DNA from: CAYUYV01 sp964522525
GTDB taxonomy: Bacteria > Pseudomonadota > Alphaproteobacteria > JAJFIK01
DNA length: 64,000 nt
Reading direction: 5' to 3'
NCBI GenBank assembly: GCA_964522525.1
Contig: CAZFWG010000006.1
Span: 29,731 to 93,730, forward strand
The translations under genes and the position numbers were made by a program. Below are positions 59,798 to 64,000 of this stretch, piece after piece. The notes beneath the pieces were generated by a model, which did no database searches, had not been told where the DNA came from, and worked only from the letters and a program-made list of their open reading frames with translations. Each line of letters opens with the position of its first letter. The stretch's first letter is position 1.

Positions 59798-60697
59798 ATG
59801 GGCGGTCCCTCCCACGACCATGGCCCATCCGCCCACGGGCATGACGCCGTGTGTGGTCACAACATCAACGAATCCCGAACCCTTTGGGCCGCATGCCTGA
59901 CCGGCGGGTTCATGGTCGTCGAGGTTTTCGGCGGTGTGATCTCAGGCTCGCTCGCGCTGATTGCCGATGCCGGCCATATGTTCACGGATTTCGGCTCCCT
60001 GCTTCTGGCCTGGTTCGGATTCCGTATGGCTCGTCAGCCGGCAGATGATCACCGGACCTATGGTTTCCATCGCTTCCAGGTTCTAGCGGCCTTCACGAAC
60101 GGCATCACCTTGATCTTCATCGCCCTGTGGATCCTTGTCGAGGCCATCGGCCGGTTCATCAATCCCGTTGAGGTGCAGGCGTCCACCATGATGGCGGTGG
60201 CCATTGTCGGCTTGGGCATCAATGGTCTCGTGTTCATGCTGCTCCACGGCGCCGATCGGGACAATCTGAACGTCCGGGGCGCGCTCATCCATGTGATCGG
60301 TGATCTTCTGGGTTCCGTAGCCGCGATCGGGGCGGCTGTGGTCATCCTGGTGACCGAATGGATGCCGATCGATCCGCTCCTGTCCCTATTGGTGGCTGGC
60401 CTTATTCTCCGCAGCGCATGGGGCGTCGTGGCCCGCTCGGGTCATATTCTCCTTGAGGGTGCGCCGGGTCATATTGATGTGCGCAAGATCAGCGCTGATC
60501 TCGTCGCCCGGTTTCCGGGACTGCACGCCGTTCACCATGTCCATGTCTGGTGCCTGACCCAGGATCGCATTCTGGCGACGCTTCACGCGCGCACCGATGC
60601 GCAAACGGACACAAATCATTTGGTCGCGGCCATCCGGGATCATTTGAACACGGCCTATGGCATCGGCCATGTGACGGTGGAAATCGAACGGGATTGA
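59798..60697 (+). CDS. Cation diffusion facilitator (zinc/cadmium efflux)
   Basis: The 299-residue product has a His-rich N-terminus (SHDHGPSAHGHD), six membrane helices, and the CDF metal site: ALIADAGHMFTDFGSLLLAW (Asp-His...Asp) and ALIHVIGDLLGSVAAIG (His...Asp). The C-terminal domain is ferredoxin-like (VHHVHVWCLTQDRILATLH). It resembles ZitB/CzcD and would export Zn2+ or similar ions from the cytoplasm. It follows era by 16 bp and may be co-transcribed. Confidence 0.94.
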   Translation: MGGPSHDHGPSAHGHDAVCGHNINESRTLWAACLTGGFMVVEVFGGVISGSLALIADAGHMFTDFGSLLLAWFGFRMARQPADDHRTYGFHRFQVLAAFTNGITLIFIALWILVEAIGRFINPVEVQASTMMAVAIVGLGINGLVFMLLHGADRDNLNVRGALIHVIGDLLGSVAAIGAAVVILVTEWMPIDPLLSLLVAGLILRSAWGVVARSGHILLEGAPGHIDVRKISADLVARFPGLHAVHHVHVWCLTQDRILATLHARTDAQTDTNHLVAAIRDHLNTAYGIGHVTVEIERD

Positions 60698-60704
60698 TGA
60701 CGGA

Positions 60705-61918
60705 TTAGTCCAGATCCTCCGGCTCCCACCGCAGATCCATGCCATGGGGGTGACACCAGGNNNNNNNNNNNNNNNNNNNNNNNNNNNNNNNNNNNNNNNN
60801 NNNNNNNNNNNNNNNNNNNNNNNNNNNNNNNNNNNNNNNNNNNNNNNNNNNNNNNNNNNNTAGTCCAGATCCTCCGGCTCCCACCGCAGATCCATGCCAT
60901 GGGGGTGACACCAGGCAAGCCGCCTTGTGTGCCCATCCGGCCACTGAGTAAGGGTGAGTTCGGGGATCGAATCGGGCAGGGCGGGCTCCATGCGCAACCA
61001 GGCCAGCGGTGCCGTGTCGGGCGCCCGGGCGCCGGCCTCTTCGATGGCCCTGCGGCATTCCTTCTGGGTATCGATGGGCATGTATTGCCACATGATGGAA
61101 TGAAAGATCACCGTGGACAGACCATCGGTCGGTTTGTCGAGGGCCTCGGTGAGCCAGGTCGCGGCATTGGCTTCCTCGATCTGAATGTTGTGGCGGCGGG
61201 CGAGTTCGACACCGGCCTGGAAGCGGACCAGACGGTCGGTTTGGCCGGGCCAGATATAGGACTCAGCCCGGCTTACATCGTCATGGGTCGTCAGATTGAT
61301 GGGGTTGATGTCGCATCCCCGGCGGCTGTCCACGCGGACGGAGGCATCCAAAGCGGGCGGGTTCCCCTGCCATTTGATGAACAACTGAACCGGACTTTCC
61401 GCGTCACCCCAATGGAGACCGGACAGATCATAGTGGAATTGATCCCACAGGAGGTTGAGCCCGCCACTCGATCCGATCTCCAGGAGGCGCAAAGGGCGCT
61501 GTGTATGCTTTGCAATCTCCAGAAAACCGCCGAGCAGGCAGGCGGAACGCCCGATCTCATTGGTCTGTACGGGCCGTTTGATGAATGCCGTGATCCAGGG
61601 ACCATGGGCAGTGACGGTTTCGGTAATGGCGGTACGCAAATGATCGGAATCGTGACGACCATGGGGGTCGTCATAGGCCGCGACGAGCGCCGGTGCCTTG
61701 CCCTGACGCACGAGATTCTGCAGGGCGCCGGTCAGGCGCAGACCCAGGGCGGCGGCAGTGGGATCCTCGGTCCAGTCGGAGAGCAGATCGGCAAGAACGC
61801 CGTTCTCGCCGAGGTCATCGGCCATGGCTTCCAGGAGACTGCCATTGAGCCGCGACCCCAAATGGACACACCATCCGGCCTGCCAGTGGAGGTGTCGTAA
61901 TATGTTGGGCGTGTCCAA
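60705..61918 (-). CDS. DUF2332 family protein, interrupted by artefactual gap
   Basis: From TTG 61918 (preceded by GGGAG) the frame reads MDTPNILRHLHWQAGWCVHL and continues to the gap at 60861. Merging the 55-bp copies closes it at a TAA (60705-60707), giving 352 residues, near the family size. Typical DUF2332 features are LLEIGSSGGLNLLWDQFHYDL, resembling a SAM- or nucleotide-binding turn, DVNPINL-like DINPINLTTHDD, and VIFHSIMWQYMP. The function is unknown. It converges on the CDF gene. Confidence 0.85.
60706..60760 (+). repeat. Left copy of 55-bp duplicated contig end (second site)
   Basis: Identical to 60861-60915 across the N gap. Both carry the 3' end of the DUF2332 gene on the minus strand. 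The length (55) equals that at the other artefactual gap. Confidence 0.95.
60761..60860. other. Artefactual 100-N gap
   Basis: One hundred Ns sit between two copies of the same 55 bases, inside a gene. Taking out 155 bases restores the normal DUF2332 stop. As drawn, the frame runs on through the gap and into antisense sequence. Confidence 0.95.
60861..60915 (+). repeat. Right copy of 55-bp duplicated contig end (second site)
   Basis: See the left copy at 60706-60760. It is part of the true DUF2332 coding sequence. Confidence 0.95.
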
Positions 61919-61990
61919 AAGGGGCTCCCGTCAGGGGGTTACAAAACGCACTATAATCAAGACGAGAAAAGAAAGCCATTTGAGCGCGCC

Positions 61991-62809
61991 ATGATGGAAT
62001 GGACGGACGAGGGCATTGTTTTGGGCGCCCGGCCCCACGGGGAGGGGCATGCGGTGTTGTCCCTATTGACGGCGGAGCATGGCCTGCGGATGGGGCTCGT
62101 GCGCGGCGGCGGGTCCCGGCGCATGGCCCCGGTCCTTGAGCCGGGCAATACCGTCCGAGCGATGTGGCGCGCGCGTCTTGAGGATCAGTTGGGGCAGTTC
62201 ACCATCGAGCCGATCCGGGAGCGGGCCAGCGCCCTGGTCCTCGACGGGATGGGCCTTGCCGGCCTGAACGCCGCCTGCGCGGTCGCGGCCGGGGCCTTGC
62301 CGGAACGCGAACCGGCCCCCGGCGTCCATGAGGGATTTGCCGTTCTGCTCGATGCTTTGGAGGTGAACGAGGTCTGGCCCGCCGTCCTCGTGCGTTGGGA
62401 GCTCGGGCTCCTGGAAAGTGTCGGATTCGGGCTCGATTTGACCCGCTGCGCGGTGACAGGGTCGCGGGATGACCTGACCCATGTGTCGCCCCGATCGGGC
62501 CGGGCCGTGAGCCGGGAGGCGGCTGCGCCTTATGCGGACAAGCTCCTGGTCCTGCCCCCCTTTCTGCTCAGTCGGCAGATGGCGGTGGAGCGGCCCGACA
62601 TCGCCCATGGCCTGGCCCTTACCGGATATTTCCTGACGCGCCATGTCTTCGGTGCCAAGAACCGTCCGCTCCCGGACGCCCGAGCGCGTCTTGAAGATCA
62701 GTTTAGGGCGGACAATCAGCGTGGTGGCGACCTGGCATCAGAAGAAGCCGAAGCCGAGAAAGGCAAGGGCGCCCATGCCGATGAGAAGCAGCAGGGCCAG
62801 GAGACTTGA
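61991..62809 (+). CDS. recO: DNA repair protein RecO
   Basis: The 272-residue product has the RecO N-terminal OB-fold (MEWTDEGIVLGARPHGEGHAVLSLLTAEHG) and a helical C-terminal domain; LVRGGGSRRMAPVLEPGNTV is a conserved block. It lacks clear CxxC zinc ligands, having only scattered Cys. It helps load RecA on SSB-coated DNA. Its last 72 bases overlap the convergent membrane-protein gene, and the final 30 residues (Glu/Lys/Gln-rich) may be an unusual extension. Start at 61991 or 61994. Confidence 0.88.
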   Translation: MMEWTDEGIVLGARPHGEGHAVLSLLTAEHGLRMGLVRGGGSRRMAPVLEPGNTVRAMWRARLEDQLGQFTIEPIRERASALVLDGMGLAGLNAACAVAAGALPEREPAPGVHEGFAVLLDALEVNEVWPAVLVRWELGLLESVGFGLDLTRCAVTGSRDDLTHVSPRSGRAVSREAAAPYADKLLVLPPFLLSRQMAVERPDIAHGLALTGYFLTRHVFGAKNRPLPDARARLEDQFRADNQRGGDLASEEAEAEKGKGAHADEKQQGQET

Positions 62810-63508
62810 AATCCCGAGGCCGATGCGGCTGACGGGCTCATAGGTATCGGCCGAACTGCACGCAAAGGCCATCAGCATGCCGCCGATATAGACCAGGAGC
62901 GCCATGCGAAACCCGGCCGTTGCCCTGTTGTCTTCGGCGAAGAGCGTTCCCGAAAGCAGGGCGTTGGCATCGAAGGTCGTGCCGTCGCGAAGCGGGAGAA
63001 GAATGAGGGTGGCGAGGGCGGCGAGGGGTGTGAGAATGGCGAGGCCGAGACCGATACGGACGAATATGCGAGGCCAGGGTCCTTCCTCATAGGCCGCGAG
63101 ATCGGAGATCTCGTCGTCGAGGGCAAAATTGTCATAGTCCTTAAGGGCAAATTCCCGTTCCGGGGGCGGGCCCGCGCCGGCCCGGCGGCCACTGCTGGGA
63201 CGACGCATTCGCTCCAGGGGTTTGGGCGTGCCGGGCTCGTCGCTCTCGGGCTTCTGCTTCTCGCGATTGGCGCTCAAGGGTGGATCGGCCATCACATCGG
63301 GCGGATCGAGACTTTTCAGGATTTCGTTAAGGGCGGCTACATCGACGGGCCCGTCGGACTGGGCAATCCGGCTTGTGACTTGATCCGTCAGGAGATTTCG
63401 GGCCCGTTGAATGCGCTGGCCGTCCACGCCGTCACGTTCAAGCGCCTGTGCGACATCCTTCAGATACGATTCAAGTCGAGCCTGCGCCTCCGGCGCCAGT
63501 TCGCTCAT
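62738..63508 (-). CDS. Unknown three- or four-pass membrane protein
   Basis: The 256-residue product has a soluble N-terminal half (helical residues 1-70, then a Pro/Arg/Lys-rich linker, residues about 75-120) and a hydrophobic C-terminal half (segments about 151-173, 201-222 and 230-253) ending LGFGFF. I do not recognise a family. It resembles small anchored regulators with a cytoplasmic helical domain. The end overlaps recO by 72 bp on the opposite strand. Confidence 0.78.
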   Translation of the reverse strand: MSELAPEAQARLESYLKDVAQALERDGVDGQRIQRARNLLTDQVTSRIAQSDGPVDVAALNEILKSLDPPDVMADPPLSANREKQKPESDEPGTPKPLERMRRPSSGRRAGAGPPPEREFALKDYDNFALDDEISDLAAYEEGPWPRIFVRIGLGLAILTPLAALATLILLPLRDGTTFDANALLSGTLFAEDNRATAGFRMALLVYIGGMLMAFACSSADTYEPVSRIGLGISSLLALLLLIGMGALAFLGFGFF

Positions 63509-63617
63509 CTCCGCATGTCCCTAAACTAACTATCCGAGAGATCTGCGTACCTACCAGTTTAAGTATTCTATTACGGCGCGATTCTGTCCTTTTCGCAAGC
63601 TTTCCGCCAATGAATAA

Positions 63618-63652
63618 GGCCAGAGCATGACCGTGCCGGTCTTGCTCTGGCC
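63618..63652 (-). terminator. Hairpin terminator downstream of glnA
   Basis: GGCCAGAGCA and TGCTCTGGCC are perfect 10-bp arms with a 15-base loop, about 33 bp past the glnA stop. In the minus direction a short T-rich run (TTATTCATT) follows, as expected for a terminator of glnA. Confidence 0.65.
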
Positions 63653-63685
63653 CCTTGAACCATCGTCGTCTGTCACGAGCGGTGA

Positions 63686-64000
63686 CTAGACACTGTAATA
63701 GAGAGCGAATTCCACCGGGTGCGGCGCCGTCTCGAAACGCACGACCTCTTCCATCTTCAACTCGATATAGGCGTTGATCTGGTCGTCATCCATCACGCCG
63801 CCGCGTTTCAGGAAGTCCCGGTCATAGTCGAGATGCTCCAAGGCTTCGCGCAAGGATGCGGACACGGTCGGTACACCCTGCAACTCCTCAGGGGGAAGAT
63901 TATAGAGATCCTTGTCGAACGGCTCACCCGGATGGATCTTGTTCTCGATGCCGTCGAGCCCGGCCATCATCAGCGCGGCAAAGGCGAGATAGGGGTTGGA
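63686..64000 (-). CDS. glnA: Glutamine synthetase type I, C-terminal fragment
   Basis: About 104 C-terminal residues are visible; the gene runs off the right edge. The segment NPYLAFAALMMAGLDGIENKIHP is diagnostic of GSI, followed by YNLPPEELQGVPTVSASLREALEHLD and the closing KMEEVVRFETAPHPVEFALYYSV (about the last 25 residues). The enzyme makes glutamine from glutamate, ammonia and ATP. The adenylylation Tyr loop lies outside or near the edge and cannot be judged. Confidence 0.95.
   Translation of the reverse strand, partial: SNPYLAFAALMMAGLDGIENKIHPGEPFDKDLYNLPPEELQGVPTVSASLREALEHLDYDRDFLKRGGVMDDDQINAYIELKMEEVVRFETAPHPVEFALYYSV

Noticed and set aside
60386..61918. 510-codon minus-strand frame crossing the N gap
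   Set aside because: It is a product of the inserted 155 bases (Ns plus duplicate), which shift the frame past the true DUF2332 stop.
1..64000. tRNA, rRNA, CRISPR, IS or prophage signals
   Set aside because: Reading both strands I found no T-loop/acceptor pattern, no regularly spaced repeats, no transposase or integrase motifs; a covariance-model scan was not possible here.

Overview
The window is about 64 kb of GC-rich, tightly packed chromosome from an alphaproteobacterium. The evidence is housekeeping synteny: slt/dapA/smpB, then UDG-NYN-folK-rpoZ-rsh-pyrE, then pdxJ-acpS-lepB-rnc-era-recO, with the end of glnA at the right edge. I cannot fix the order or genus from sequence alone. I see no tRNA, rRNA, CRISPR array, insertion sequence or prophage. 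There are three 100-N scaffold gaps. Two of them (12963-13062 and 60761-60860) are flanked by identical 55-bp copies and are almost certainly unmerged contig overlaps. The third (10402-10501) hides real sequence and truncates two genes.

Left part (1-17 kb): an SDR-HyuA-HyuB catabolic operon; an isocitrate lyase/PEP mutase-family gene; and, divergent from it, a four-gene unit that opens with what I read as a tRNA-dependent cyclodipeptide synthase (CDPS) of the XYP type. The CDPS is followed by a sodium:solute symporter-family transporter and two proteins I cannot assign. Next come redox genes (SDR, MDR), an SMP-30 lactonase, an L,D-transpeptidase, a lipoprotein, an ArsR/AHSA1 pair of different base composition, an ATP-grasp/DedA pair and a lipoprotein-like hydrolase.

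Middle part (17-42 kb): a cheY-cheZ operon; a glycosyltransferase/methyltransferase/alpha-alpha-toroid operon; an ABA4-like/epoxide hydrolase pair; a DUF35/methyltransferase/thiolase-like/AttH-like operon that resembles side-chain degradation modules; and a TetR-MFP-RND efflux operon divergent from a quinone oxidoreductase, with two matching palindromes between them. An exported M20 amidohydrolase, a WYL regulator with a VOC protein, and a saccharopine dehydrogenase-like protein follow.

Right part (42-64 kb): the housekeeping block. It is interrupted by an island with a beta-barrel protein, a His-rich small protein and a TonB receptor carrying poly-Glu loops (probably metal uptake), by an acyltransferase and methyltransferase, and by a CDF metal exporter. 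Lysine/peptidoglycan precursor supply, trans-translation, folate, (p)ppGpp, pyrimidine, PLP, ACP activation, secretion and RNA processing are all represented. A small lipoprotein gene at 43.9 kb appears to be broken by one missing base.

The most notable content is the CDPS unit at 5.3-8.7 kb.
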